Below, piece after piece: positions 11,601 through 22,379 of a DNA stretch of 64,000 nucleotides. The stretch's first letter is position 1; the number at the start of each line of letters is the position of its first letter. Under the pieces are notes generated by a model, which was not told the DNA's origin, made no database searches, and worked only from the letters and a program-made list of their open reading frames with translations. Made by a program: the position numbers and the translations under genes. Source of the DNA: Auricularia sp. M13. Its lineage: Eukaryota > Basidiomycota > Agaricomycetes > Auriculariales > Auriculariaceae. The stretch is from the NCBI GenBank assembly GCA_037042915.1, contig CM073201.1:62001-126000 (forward strand), read 5' to 3'.

Positions 11601-11834
11601 ATCCACCCAACAGGCCGCCCAGAACGTGGCGCGCCATGGCACACCATCGAGCCTGTGGATTGCCGGGCTTATGATGTAAATCCCGCATCTGCCCTGCCAT
11701 GCCATGCCCGCAGTTGGTGCCTCAGAAAAGGTGATGGCGTGCCACTCGCGCAGAGCCAGCTGCGAAGTTCACATTGCAAGTCCTTATATATATATCTCCT
11801 GACCGCCGCATACGGCTTGCGAGCCCACGAGTGA
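8602..11834 (+). pseudogene. DDE_1 (pogo-like) transposase, damaged
   Basis: The N-terminal exon has a helix-turn-helix-like region (YIRQNDSTGQFLGLRADVV, then KWIERDENGILGW). The catalytic core follows: the first Asp is in IVNADQAGQG, with KTWTERGSKQVATHG after it; the second Asp is in LLLDVWPIHIA; the third is in GVFQPADVSLQR. The introns at 9656-9705 and 9896-9942 splice cleanly, the second restoring VPGGCTGVFQPAD. Another donor follows GEKRQ near 9411. The gap at about 8954-8981 would need an unusually short 25-28 nt intron. Damage: a 1-nt shift near 9520 between LPFQ and VWGGSTKES, and an in-frame TAG at about 10090 in ENVEVPK. After about 10300 the frame is an acidic, low-complexity tail (to 11834) that may be inflated by read-through into repeat DNA. 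No ATG is in frame at the 5' end, so the start is unknown. TA-target transposition is typical of this superfamily. Confidence 0.75.
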
Positions 11835-12923
11835 TCCAATACCAAGTATTGCGGTAGCTAATACTGGCGCCACGCTGGGCCGCAAGGTATGGCCATGAAG
11901 CATCGTCGCGGCGGTCAAGGGATATGGCTTTGCTCTTGTTTGTCCCTACGCTCTCGCTCCGCTCTCCATCAATCTGATTATTCATGACGTCGTCATCGTG
12001 CATGCAACTTGCGCTGGCGTTCACTTCGCTCCAGTAACGTGGTCACTTCAATGCTTTCCAAACTGCCCGACTGTGCACATCGTGGGCTTGCTCCTCGCCC
12101 GTGGCATGCCATCACAACGACAACCTGAACGCGCAGCTATGGCATGACAGCGTCAATTTTTGATTGCAGCTACCACGGCCGGCCGTGGCACGCCACAGTC
12201 AAAGGTTGATGATCGTGTCAAACCCGGACCGACGAGGCGCGCCATTACCGGCGTCTACGTGGCATGCCATCGCCATTCGAATCGCCGATAACAATGCCGT
12301 GGCACGCCATGGCTTGCTCTGCACGGACAATCTATGGCGCGCCATCAACGTGTTCTATGGCGTGCCATCAACTTGCGCTATTCTATGGCGCGCCATGGCA
12401 GAGCTCCATTCCATGGCACGCCACCGCCGCGTTCTTCACCGTCTATCTCCCTGACGCTTTGCTTCAGACTATCGTCCACCGCCGCATTCTCGCGCACATC
12501 ATTTCCGTACCTCTGCAATGGATTGCTCACTGCATCTGCTGTGTTTTGCTCGCTCCTAATCGATTTCCTTGCATTGCTGACTGATTTAACCACTCTTCCG
12601 CATTAAGCTCTGTGAGACTGCCACACTCAATGACTCTAGACAGCAGCTTTTGTGCGCTCTAGGTGCTAGGTGCTCTGCCGACGGATTTCAGGACCGATAT
12701 TCTTTTGTGATTCGTCCCACTGCTCTGCTCTCATGGCGTGCCACTGCGACTTCTCTGCTCTCATGGCATGCCACCGCGCTGCGATCGATCAAAAGCCATG
12801 GCAAGCCATCGTTCATCCGAACGAGTCTTAACGTCGTCTCTGCTCTCATGGCATGCCACCACGCTGCGATCGATCACAAGCCATGGCACGCCATTGTTCA
12901 TCCGAACGAGTCATGGCGTGCCA
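11627..12923. repeat. TGGCRYGCCA palindrome cluster I
   Basis: Fifteen matches start at 11627, 11735, 12102, 12186, 12260, 12300, 12335, 12358, 12386, 12414, 12734, 12764, 12849, 12884 and 12914. They lie 3' of the DDE_1 gene and before the small minus-strand gene at 13348. The rest of 11835-13347 holds no gene I can support. Confidence 0.85.
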
Positions 12924-13347
12924 CTGCTGCACTCTCTATCGTTCGTCCGAACAACTCCATGGAACTATGTGGTACACTATGGCCGTAATGCTAGTCGCCA
13001 GTAAATGGCATCCGGCGCAAGAAATACACAAGGAAGCGGTCGTCGGCGATCTCGACGTTGGTCGCGACATTGGCCGATGGTGATGAGCTGAGGCGCAACA
13101 TCGGCGCTTCACGATTGAGGCGCAGCATACCTGCTGTGTGTGCACAGGCTCGTCGCTGAGAACGGTTCTGAGCAATCTTAACATCGAATTTCAGTCTCTT
13201 GTGCTTTAGTAGAGCCTCGGAATGTTATGGATGTATTGGGAAATGAACGACATGAATGTATGAGCCCCACGGCGACAAAATGTCCATCATATCTGGCAAC
13301 GTCCCTAGTAAGTCGAGTATCTTTGCGGGATAGACTGCACAGATATC

Positions 13348-13701
13348 TCACCAGTCCAAGTCACCCTGCGCCTCTGCAAGTGCGATTTCGGCCGTGGTCG
13401 CAATGTTGAGCTCCACGGCGTGGCGGAGCAAGCGAGCAATCAATTCATCCAGCTGCGCCTGCCTGCGCTGAATCGCCGCCTTCATCCCTTCGAAGGTCCT
13501 CTCGATTTGACGCAGCTCGTTGTCCGGCTGCTGGAAGTTGAAGATATCCAGTAGCTGCTGGTCGATTTCCTGGAAGGCGTTGTCGGTGCCGCGTTCGAAC
13601 GCAGTCCTGAGCGTGAGGAAGAGCCGGAAGTACATGAAGATCGGTACACGGCGTGTCCTTCGCGGTGCGTTTTCTCCCTGAGCTGAAGTCGTTTCTGCCA
13701 T
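13348..13701 (-). CDS. 117-aa helical protein of the giant element
   Basis: A complete frame begins METTSAQ-like (MAETTSAQGENAPRR) and ends QGDLDW-stop. The N-terminus is basic (PRRTRRVP), followed by an aromatic helix (FMYFRLFLTLRTAFERG) and a long amphipathic helical region with regular Leu/Ile spacing (QQLLDIFNF, IERTFEGMKAAIQRR, LDELIARLLRHAVEL). That pattern suggests a coiled-coil or helical-bundle dimer. No cysteine cluster or enzyme motif is present. A TGGCGTGCCA palindrome lies 74 bases upstream of the start codon (13775). The family is unknown; it could be an element-encoded regulator or structural partner (inference). Confidence 0.6.
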   Translation of the reverse strand: MAETTSAQGENAPRRTRRVPIFMYFRLFLTLRTAFERGTDNAFQEIDQQLLDIFNFQQPDNELRQIERTFEGMKAAIQRRQAQLDELIARLLRHAVELNIATTAEIALAEAQGDLDW

Positions 13702-13797
13702 TTACACAGCGAGGGGGGCGGGTTGTGTGGCGATATGGAGAGTCGTGGACAACGTCCGGTGCAGGCACGCTTGATGGCGTGCCATGTTATCCTTATC

Positions 13798-14316
13798 TCA
13801 ATCGCAGATCGCCATCAGACTTAAGAGCTCTTGATCAGTCTTGATCCTTGACAGCGAGTGTGGGGTGCCACAGTGGACAATCACCACAAAATGCCCAATT
13901 TCCATCCGTTCTTTCTCTTTCTTGTGCCGTTCAAGCATCTTGTCCTTCTGAGATTCTGCAGGTATACCGTGAAATATGTGCCGTGATGACCTTTGCGCTC
14001 GGGGCACCAGTAATAACGGAGTCCATTGAGTAGCAGCAGTCTGTGGCGTGCCACAATGCTCAAGACGAGCTTCCATGGCGCGCCATAAGATCTCAGTCAT
14101 ATGAAGATCCGCAGCGTATAGGATCTCATTTCCAATCGTCGGCTCATATGGCGCAGACTGCACATGGCCGTGGCCGCACGTCCGATATTGATCCCATGAC
14201 AAATCAATGACAACAAGCCTCGCCCTTCTACTTACTGCTACGGACGATGGAGTTACTGCCAATAATTCCGTGCCTCTGGTCAGAAAATTTCCGTCCCTGT
14301 AGACCAGATTGCTCAC
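13798..14316 (-). CDS. Hypothetical 172-aa protein, doubtful
   Basis: An open frame from an ATG at 14316 has a plausible hydrophobic N-terminal half (ARLVVIDLSWDQYRT) and a charged stretch near the C-terminus (KDKMLERHKKEKERMEIG). It runs across two TGGCRYGCCA palindromes (14044 and 14076), which are otherwise intergenic, so it may be a chance frame. No family is recognised. Confidence 0.3.
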   Translation of the reverse strand: MSNLVYRDGNFLTRGTELLAVTPSSVAVSRRARLVVIDLSWDQYRTCGHGHVQSAPYEPTIGNEILYAADLHMTEILWRAMEARLEHCGTPQTAATQWTPLLLVPRAQRSSRHIFHGIPAESQKDKMLERHKKEKERMEIGHFVVIVHCGTPHSLSRIKTDQELLSLMAICD

Positions 14317-14381
14317 TCAAACTCCAGGTTTACTTCTTTGATCGTCCCTAACGATCTCAGTGCACCACAGCCAGTGATCTG

Positions 14382-14989
14382 ATGGCCATCCATTCGATCC
14401 GGTTGCGAACCAGCTTTGCGCGTATGGTGTGCCACGACCCTTATAATAAAGTCCTGCTTCGTGATACAGCATTTCTCGCCTTCATGAACCAGTACAACTT
14501 TGCTATTCTCCGCCCCCGCATGCAGCGCACGCCGTCGATCTGGAACTTGTTCCAGCTTCACTGGCACACTCTCAATGCCGTGAAGGCTCCGGACGGTCAG
14601 AGTTCCATAGCCCAGATTCTATGCAGCGCTGACAAGTCGCGACAGAGTCCTTCTGCGATTACCTCGAACGCGCGCAACGACTACCACGCTGCTATCAGCG
14701 GCCTGCCACGGGGCAGAAAGAACGCGCTTTACGCGCGCCTCCTGCATGCTCGCACGAAGCCGGCATTCGATCTCTTCTTTTATCGCTTCGTTCGGACCGT
14801 GCGAAGGAAGAACAATGGTGAGTAGTTAGTATTCCTGTGTTCTTTCCCCGCTGACAGTGCATCACAGAGGACCAGGATGAATACAGGACCCGCGCTGTGC
14901 AGACCTTTATCGAGACCCACGCTTCGATGGACGAGCAGGCCTTCGAGGACTTCAAAAATGTCCTTGCGGCTTATTACGCGCTGAACTAG
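14382..14989 (+). CDS. Short paralog of the P/Q-rich element gene
   Basis: Two exons (about 14382-14817 and 14868-14989) are joined by a 50-nt GTGAGT..CAG intron, ending QAFEDFKNVLAAYYALN-stop. The piece RTPSIWNLFQLHWHTLNAV matches RSTWNLFQEYWCLLNKRD of the large gene at 24740-29380. The intron falls at the same codon position in both, and the next exon EDQDEYRTRA matches GETLDEYRERR. The two are therefore related by descent. This copy stops soon after that point, so it keeps only the start of the conserved domain: either a truncated duplicate or a short regulatory form. The first codon is uncertain; a later Met before QRTPSIWN is an alternative start. Confidence 0.6.
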
Positions 14990-15140
14990 GCATTCTGCTC
15001 TGTATCGTCCTGTATAGCGTGTGGTCTCGCTTGCGTCATGCAAATTTCATCTTGTTTGCCCGCTGATAATTCCCTGAGACGCCTGTGTATGCAGCGCAAG
15101 AACTTATCCCATGAGACAAAAGCTTTGGCATTTTGTCTCG

Positions 15141-15650
15141 CTTTGTGGCATGCCATGAGATCAGAATCTCCTATGTGTGGCATGCCACACACTCGTATCC
15201 CGTCCACATCCAGTCCGTGGTACGCCATGAGAGCACCTCGCTTTGTGGCATGCCATGAGATCAGAATCTCCTATGTGTGGCATGCCACACACTCGTATCC
15301 CGTCCACATCCCGTCCGTGGTACGCCATGAGAGCACCTCGCTTCGTGGCATGCCATGAGATCAGAATCTCCTATGTGTGGCATGCCACACACTCGTATCC
15401 CGTCCACATCCCGTCCGTGGTACGCCATGAGAGCACCTCGCTTCGTGGCATCCCATGTGACATCTCCCATCAGAATCTCCCATGTGTGGCATGCCGCGGA
15501 GTCGCGTTCCATCCAGATCCCGTCCGTGGTACGCCATGAGACGTCTCCTATCACAATCTCTCATTCGTGGCATGCCACGGAGTTGTATCCCCGGCCGTGG
15601 CAAACCATGCGAAGTTTCCTTTGCCAGCGTGTGGCATGCCATCAGACTCA
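15141..15650. repeat. 100-bp tandem repeat carrying the palindrome motif
   Basis: The unit repeats exactly every 100 bases at 15141, 15241 and 15341, then in diverged form at 15441 and partly from about 15540. Each full unit has two TGGCATGCCA copies (15146/15178, 15246/15278, 15346/15378) plus a TGGTACGCCA variant. Further palindromes lie at 15568 and 15632. The array sits just 3' of the KDZ-Ulp1 gene. There is no spacer variation of CRISPR type. Confidence 0.9.
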
Positions 15651-15730
15651 TATCCTCTCCCATTGTGCAAGACCCGCGCCAACGTTGATTATCCTGAAGT
15701 CAATGCAATGGTAACAATTTCTTGAACCTC

Positions 15731-18700
15731 TCAATCGGAGTCACTATCGCTTATCTCAATGACAGCAATCACCTTCCCCGACACGGACCTGGCATCTTCT
15801 ACGACTCGAAGTCTGCGCAGCATGTTCACCATTGTCTTTCGCCAGTTCCCCATCTCGCGCTCAGCCAACTGGCTCGGCGAGTCGTGCGCAATGAGGCTAA
15901 CTGCATCGGCCGCGGCGAACGGGCCGCAGTCGTAGCTGTTGCTCTGTCGGACCCCGCGCTGAATGAAATCGCATGTGATCAACCTCGTCAGCCGATAGTA
16001 ATACAATTAAGGGACACGAACCTTTTCCGGATTCCACACGAAGGATTTGACGTCTAGCCCGGGAACGAAGTTCGTCTCGTAAATCTCCAGCAGCGAGCGT
16101 GTAAGTTTCTCGAGCGGTGGTGCGAAAACCTTGTTGTTCGCGTAGCTGTCGTAGTATGAGATAGCGCGTTGCAGCCAGTGCACCTCGATCAGCGTCCAGT
16201 GAGCGGGATCCCTCACATGGCCAAATATCAGCCATTTCCGGCAGTCCTTCGGGTGGAGCAACTTGGATACGTTAGGCAGGCCAAGCAGAAACTACTAATA
16301 ACAACATACCTCCTCGAGTGCGGACATGATGAACTGCTTGTTCGTCTCCTCCGCAGTCGAGTGGCCGGCTTTGATGGCAGCGAGGTAGGTGGCGACGTCT
16401 AGAAGCGCACGGGAGTGCACGATGCTAACGTCATTCGCGCCCATACGCATACGTTCGCTCTCAGCGACGACGGCGAGACCATCCCCGCTCATCCACCTGG
16501 TGCGCGCGTCTATGCGCTGCAAGTCTTCGTCGGCGCAAGTGAATCGGCCAGCCCTGTAAACCACACGCTCGAAAGTCTTTTTCCGAGCGGAGGAAGCTGC
16601 TGGTGCTGGTTCTTGCTGCCGCACGCAAAGCTCGCTAGCAGCGGTGACTTGAACCTCCTGGGACTAGATACTCGATTTTAGTTCCAGCTTTCGACGGTGC
16701 AGTTTGGCGAGAACGCGTGCAACGCGAATACACGTACCGTGCTCTCGACTTCAACCTCCATGCTCTCATCCTTGATCTTGTCTACATTCTCGTCAAGGAA
16801 CTAGCATTGCGGCGAAATACATTAGCCGGGAACAAGTGTGTGACGCAAACGTACCTTTTGGACATCGTCGATGTCAACCCGAGGCGTGTCTCGTTCGAAC
16901 ACTGTAGAAGCCGCCTCGTCAACATCTCCCTCAGACTGAAGTTCGTCGAACCAGTCTGCCTCAGGTTCGTCCTCGTCGTCTCTGTCTGAGTACGCGTCGG
17001 ACGCATCGTCGGACGCATGATCGTCAGTGCCCTCATGTGTCACGGTTGGTTCAGGTTGGCTGTCGTCGACGCTGACAGAAGCCACGACCATAGCTGAGTT
17101 GGCGTCTAAACCGCGCCAAAACCTCTGCGTGAGTTCGGCGCTGAGTGCGAGATCACGTGACCACGCGTCACGCAGGTGGTTGTGCACCTCGCGACGGCGA
17201 CCGACGGCCAATCGAAAACTCTCGTCGACTTTACGGTCATATAAGTAGGATATGGCCTAATGGAACTATCACGCACCAGTCAAGTCCTCAGCGTTGTTGC
17301 GCAATATCTCGGCCTCCTCGGCCCACCAGTCCCGCAAAGCGTCCACCTCCATCTCAACGCGCTCGATCTCCTCCACACACCGACGCTTCTCGAGCAAAGC
17401 CGTCACTCCACGTCGCACGTTCTCGTCGGTCAGGTAGCGCGGGAGCTGCGCCTCGTCTTGGGGCCCTAGACCCGGGTCCTCCTGCCAAATGTCGTCGTCG
17501 ACATCCAGTTTGAACAGTTTCTTGGCATCCAGCTTGCGGGGAAGCCGGATCCGACCCGGCGGCTTTTTCCCCTGACGGGCTAAAGTGGCCATTCGGTCGA
17601 CAATCTTGTTGAATGCGGAGACTTGCGCAGAAATCGTGCGCTGCCGCTTGTGCACGAGATCCTTTGTTTGCGCGTGCTCCTTGGCCTCTTCGCGGTTATC
17701 AGCTCAGGAAAAATCACAGCTGGCAGAACATACCAAGAATTTGATGACGATAAGCCCGTTCGAGCTTACGGTGTTCAAACTTGTGCGCGATTAGGGTCTT
17801 GCGGATCTTGACGCGCTGGGCGCGAGCATTGACGCGCGAGCGAAGGTACTCGTTACCCCGCATATCCTCCAATCTCCGGCACTGTTCCGTCCCAAGAGAA
17901 GCCTGCCATCCATCGATCTTGGACTGCGTAGCCTTGATCTCTGCGCGCGCGGAGTCGATACGAACCGTGATTGTGTGAGTCTCAGACGCGGTCAATTTGT
18001 GAGCTTTTCGAAGCTCAGCGCGATCCTCCTTGACTTGCTCCTTGAGTTCGTCGATAGTACCAAGGGCGGTCAGGATTTTGTCTATAATCTTGTCCGCCGC
18101 CGTCTGAGTTTGACCTGGGATCGACAGTCAGCTTCTAGTATGGAATATAGCTTCTCTGCGAGCGTACGAGTGTTCTTGACGAGCTGCTCAGCTATCTGAG
18201 CGTCCCAGTATTCGCCTAGCTGCGCTTCTGTCTCCCCGCTCGCACTCACGATCGCCTGCGCCTCGCCAAGACGACGCTTAGCCGCGAGATAGCGCTTCCG
18301 CAGCCACTGGCCCAAGCGCCACATGTTGCTGTAGTCGAAGGCTTGCATCTGGCGGTCAAGAACAAAAAGTCGACGGTGATACTGGAGCATGATGTCAGCA
18401 CATTAATCTTGGACAATTACAATCCCCTCACCCCGCTCACGCGCAGACAAGCGATGAGATGCCGAATACTACTCCAGAAACGCTCGCAGCCTTCCCCATC
18501 GCTTAACCCGAACCCGTCGCGTTTCCGCGGATGAAAGACGACTTGGCATGGCCACTGGTGCCCGTAAGCGTGAAATACAGACACGCCGAACGTCAGGCGG
18601 TCCGCGACATCTGGAATAAGGCCCCACTTGGTAATAGATGAGTTTACAGGTCGCGATAAGATAAATCACTTACCTTCTCAATGCTGCGTGAGATTTGGCA

Positions 18701-20795
18701 CGCAATATCGTACAGAAGGCCGATCTTCCAGTCTCGTGGTAATTCCTTGGCCAGTTCATTGATTAATGTCAAGGCGTAATGCTGGCGCTCCCCGGGAGTC
18801 GTCATGTTGGCCACGAGAAGAACGTGATCGTGCCGGCAAAGAATCGCCATGAGCCCCGTGTCCGCGTAATAATTTTTGAGGCCTTGGTGACTTTCTCCTG
18901 CGCAGCGATAAACGACTGTTCACATTCATCAAGAACCGCGTCGTCAACTCGCGCCGATGTTCCTCGCGTCCGCTTCTTTGCCGGGCGCTTGCGCAGTTTG
19001 TCGACCTCAACCTCCATGCTGTCGATCGCTGCCAGCGAGACGAAGCGGCCACCCAAGAAACCGATTGGGGCGTCAGTCTCGCTGGCTTTGCGACGCTTCT
19101 GAGCGAAGTTCGCGTCGACGCATACCAGTGCATGCGCGCTACGCAAACATGTTAACAAAAATTAAGTGAGTCGCACTGAATACGCACTCGCTATGCTCTA
19201 ATACGGGTCGCGACCCTCCGAAACAGAGTGGGCATAATTGGCGAAGCCGGCGTGATGGCCTCGCGAGGTGCTCATGTCGCGCTGAGTTGTCTCCGGCAGG
19301 AGAACCATCGTCACTGGCCTGATTTGCAGATCAGCAATCTTGCAGATCAATGACATCATGCGCACTGTCTCGGAATATTGCGGCTTAACGTCTAATATGC
19401 CGTTCGGATCCGTGCTCTCCGTGCCAACGACTTCATCCTGGATGCCAGTCCATCAGCAAACACACCAGAACGTTCTCATGCCCACTTACAGTGCTACCTT
19501 CTACGAAACGGGCACGCTTGTGCGGGCGGTCATCATGATCGTTGCTGGGAGGACGTTTCCGAGGGTCAACTGAGAGAGCATGAAATCATCAGCACTACAT
19601 CTGTCAGACCCGGGGATACGCTACCTGAGAGTGCCTCTGTGATTGAATATTCGGCCCTATTGTCCAATATTTGATACCACGTCAGAGCCATGCCTAGCCG
19701 CTTGCGCAGGTTTCCCTAATTGTCGATCAGCGCTGAGACTCTGCCTCAGTTTCTACAGCGCGAAATGAAAACTCACCGTTGGTTTGCGCAGGTTGCCTCG
19801 CCGTACCCAATATGCCTCGATGGTATTTGCCCATGCTGTCGTATTCGGCGATACGTTGAGAGAATGTATCGATATCAAATCCAGCATCGAGGTGCTGAAC
19901 GCCATTGACGGACACCTGGGCGCTGAAGGGAAGTACCCGATCGTCAAGAGACGCTCTGCAGGCGAAGTGCACCCGCAGATGTCGATAAGGGCGCTTTTAG
20001 TGCCTACGTGACGGTCAGCCGCGAACGGCGACGCATTTAGCTGAGCATACCGTCCAAATCCACAAGACATATCGGACTGGTACGCTTGTGCAAACAGGTA
20101 CACTCGGGGAGCGGCAGATCCTCCTGGTCAGCGCCATGCTTCTGGGCGAGATATAGTCGGATTACGCGAGCTGAAACGATAACATCGTTCCAGTTATGAT
20201 GTTGGGCGAGCCGGCGACGGTGGTGGCGAGACACGGTGGGATCCGGAAGCTCAAAGCCGAATCCAGAATTCTCGTCATAGTCGCCCATGGTCACAAGCTC
20301 GAGCATCTCAGCGGTGATACCATGAACACGCGAAGATAGAAAAGTCTGCAATGCAGATTTCCCCGCTTGGCCGGCAGGCGGGAGGTTAGGGCGCTGAGAG
20401 TAGCTCTCCCCTCCAGGCAGTCTAAGAACCACTCCGTCGCGCGCAGGGAACGGCAGTTTAGGGTATCCAGGCTTCTTTCGAGTCGAAGATGCTTCGGCAG
20501 GGCTGACAAGGTCGAAGCGCGAAGGATCGAGGATGGTCGGTGCGGGCTCAGAACCGGACATAATAGCAGCCGCACGCGCTGCCGCATTGCGGTTCTTCTT
20601 GCGCCTCGACGCCACGCCAGTGTTGAGTGATAGGCTCATAAATAAAGCAGCAGCTTCGAGATACAGCGCAGAGCGACCCGCGGCTGTCGGTAAATACGGG
20701 CAGCAGAGTAGGAAGTCAAGAGTGGACCGCGGACTTTGAACGCGAACAATGGGGCCAAGTACTTCCTCGCGTCGCACCAGCATTTTCGGGCTCAT
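15731..20795 (-). CDS. KDZ transposase fused to Ulp1-type SUMO protease
   Basis: This multi-exon gene reads from about 20795 (or a Met at 20639, before the basic SRRKKNRNAAARAA) to 15731. In order: a CxC-type cluster (PECTCLHKR, then CLVDLDG, ICGCTSPAERLL); LCPLCFGGSRP; a first catalytic Asp in LVCVDANFAQKRRK; DTGLMAILCRHD; a second Asp in GLLYDIACQ; FGVSVFHAYGHQWPC; and the catalytic Glu in EGCERFWS. Then come coiled coils and LFKLDVDDDIWQ. Exons continue in phase into a C48 protease: His in AHWTLIEVHW, Asp in YYDSYANN, and Gln/Cys in RQSNSYDCGPFA. It ends VIAVIEISDSDSD, a SUMO-interaction-like motif. Introns of about 50 nt join the parts. A 1-nt shift in an A/T run near 18867 interrupts the frame between TKASK and NYYADTG, so this copy may be inactive or the run miscounted. 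KDZ elements are known from fungi; some carry Ulp1 proteases. Confidence 0.85.
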
Positions 20796-21528
20796 GAAGC
20801 CATCACATCACATAAGATACGCGTATCCAACTGCCCTTGAGCTGTATCCTGAGCCTTCTTGGCAGGAATCTTCAACGTTGTCAGGGTAAATCATATGCAC
20901 TCGCACGCAGTGTCTTGCGGCAAACTTGAACCTGGATTTGCTCACAGAGACTGTGAAAACCCATATGAGACTTTCAGATAAATTGGATAGGCTGTCTGCT
21001 TTGCAACTCTGGCTTTTATGCCGCGAATTCACCCCTCGCATGTCATTAAGATCATTCCGGGGCGGGGTGGTTTCAGTCCAGTCAATATGGCTAGCTTTGT
21101 ATATCTGCGAGCGGCCCATATTCCTGCATGCTATTCACCCAAAGGCTAGTTATACATCCACTATATCCGACCATGTGTGACAGAGCTTGTAAGGGCCAAA
21201 CCGACGGGTTGTAGAGATGCATGAATGGCGTGCGGCCGGTGGTGTTTCTGTCCAGTCAAACAAGTTACGGGCATTTTAACGCGATGCGAGTATGTAAACC
21301 CCTTAAAACCAGATCAATCGTCGCCAATGGCTAGCGCCATAAGATATATGTGCTTTATCTGCCATAGAATCTTCGGGAATAAGTAAACTGACATTGCATT
21401 TTGTTTTGAACGAGGAACTCGGGAAACCGGCTTTGTGCGACAGAGAGATCGTTCCTCTCACCTGGTATCCGACGTGTCCATCCGCCAACTATTTTTTTTT
21501 CTCTCACGGCTTGCTCCTCAGATCGGTT
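20796..21528. other. Divergent intergenic region, no gene
   Basis: It lies between the KDZ-Ulp1 start (minus) and the basic-region gene (plus). Only short frames are present and no TGGCRYGCCA palindrome occurs here. It probably holds both promoters, but no element could be assigned. Confidence 0.4.
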
Positions 21529-22252
21529 ATGGGGAGACCGCCCAAGTTCTCGACGCAGGAAGAGCGCGAGGATGCCAGGCGGAAGTCACGGCGTGATTAT
21601 TACCATCGGTGCGCTATCTGCTAGCCCGCAATGCATCTCCTAACCTCTAGATATAGAAACAGGCAGAGCGAAATCGAAAGCTCTCGTAAGCGGTACCATA
21701 CTCGCAAACGCGTCGCACAGGAGGCTCGCGCCAGGAAGCGAGAGAGCTCGCCGGAACCGCAGTATACCCTGCAGAATACCATCGCAGTATGTGCACGCCC
21801 GCAGTATAATTCAGTCACCTCATTCCAGCAATACGCAGAAATTTGGCCCTCTGTTTGACGTTACGCGCATGTCAGACCTGAAGGAACTGGCACAGACTTT
21901 GCAAGACGATCTATGTTTGTGGCTGGACGGCCGCAACGAGGACGCCTTGTGGGACGATCTCACAACAAGGCTCATTTCAGCACATGGGAAGAAGAGAATA
22001 GCAAAGCCCATCCTCAAATTCATAGCCAACAAGGTTTACATTGCGGACCTCGTGCAGTTTGAGGCGCAGGAGGCATGGCACGAGGCATGGCGCCGTCGCG
22101 AGAAACGCAACAAGTCTGCGTTCGACCGCATTCTCCATAATGCAACACGCGTCCTCAGCGGGCTTCAGGAACTCAAAATTATGTTCGAAGGCACCAAGGG
22201 CCTTTTGCAGGACGCATACGAGGAGGGGACTCTTGTTTGGCAGTCTACGTAG
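21529..22252 (+). CDS. 209-aa basic-region helical protein
   Basis: Three exons (21529-21608, 21651-21786, 21839-22252) splice with GT..AG introns of 42 and 52 nt and consistent phase, giving an undamaged 209-aa protein. The N-terminus begins MGRPPKFSTQEEREDARR. The first junction creates DYYHRYRNRQSEIESSRK, a strongly basic Arg/Lys-rich helix like a bZIP basic region but without a clear leucine zipper. The C-terminal two thirds is helical and mixed-charge (DDLCLWLDGRNEDALWDDL, then EAWHEAWRRREKRNKSAF). It probably binds DNA and/or forms a dimer inside the nucleus (inference). It belongs to the giant element and is transcribed away from the KDZ gene. No named family is recognised. Confidence 0.75.
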
Positions 22253-22379
22253 TACTACATGCAGACAGCCGCAATGACCAGATACAGGTGCCTTCTCCCA
22301 CAGCGAGCTCTGAAGGCATAAATAAACAAATGAAACAAAGATATAAATGCAAGAAGCTCACCGCGCGGTCAGGCATTCT

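Noticed and set aside
10658-11647. 329-aa minus-strand frame opposite the DDE_1 tail
   Set aside because: Low-complexity shadow of the acidic plus-strand tail, with no motif and no splice signals.
13798-14316. Confident protein call for the 172-aa minus-strand frame
   Set aside because: It crosses two intergenic-type palindromes and has no homology signal, so it was kept only at low confidence.
15141-15650. CRISPR-like regular repeats
   Set aside because: The units are contiguous 100-bp tandem repeats without variable spacers, in a fungal genome; this is a satellite-like array.
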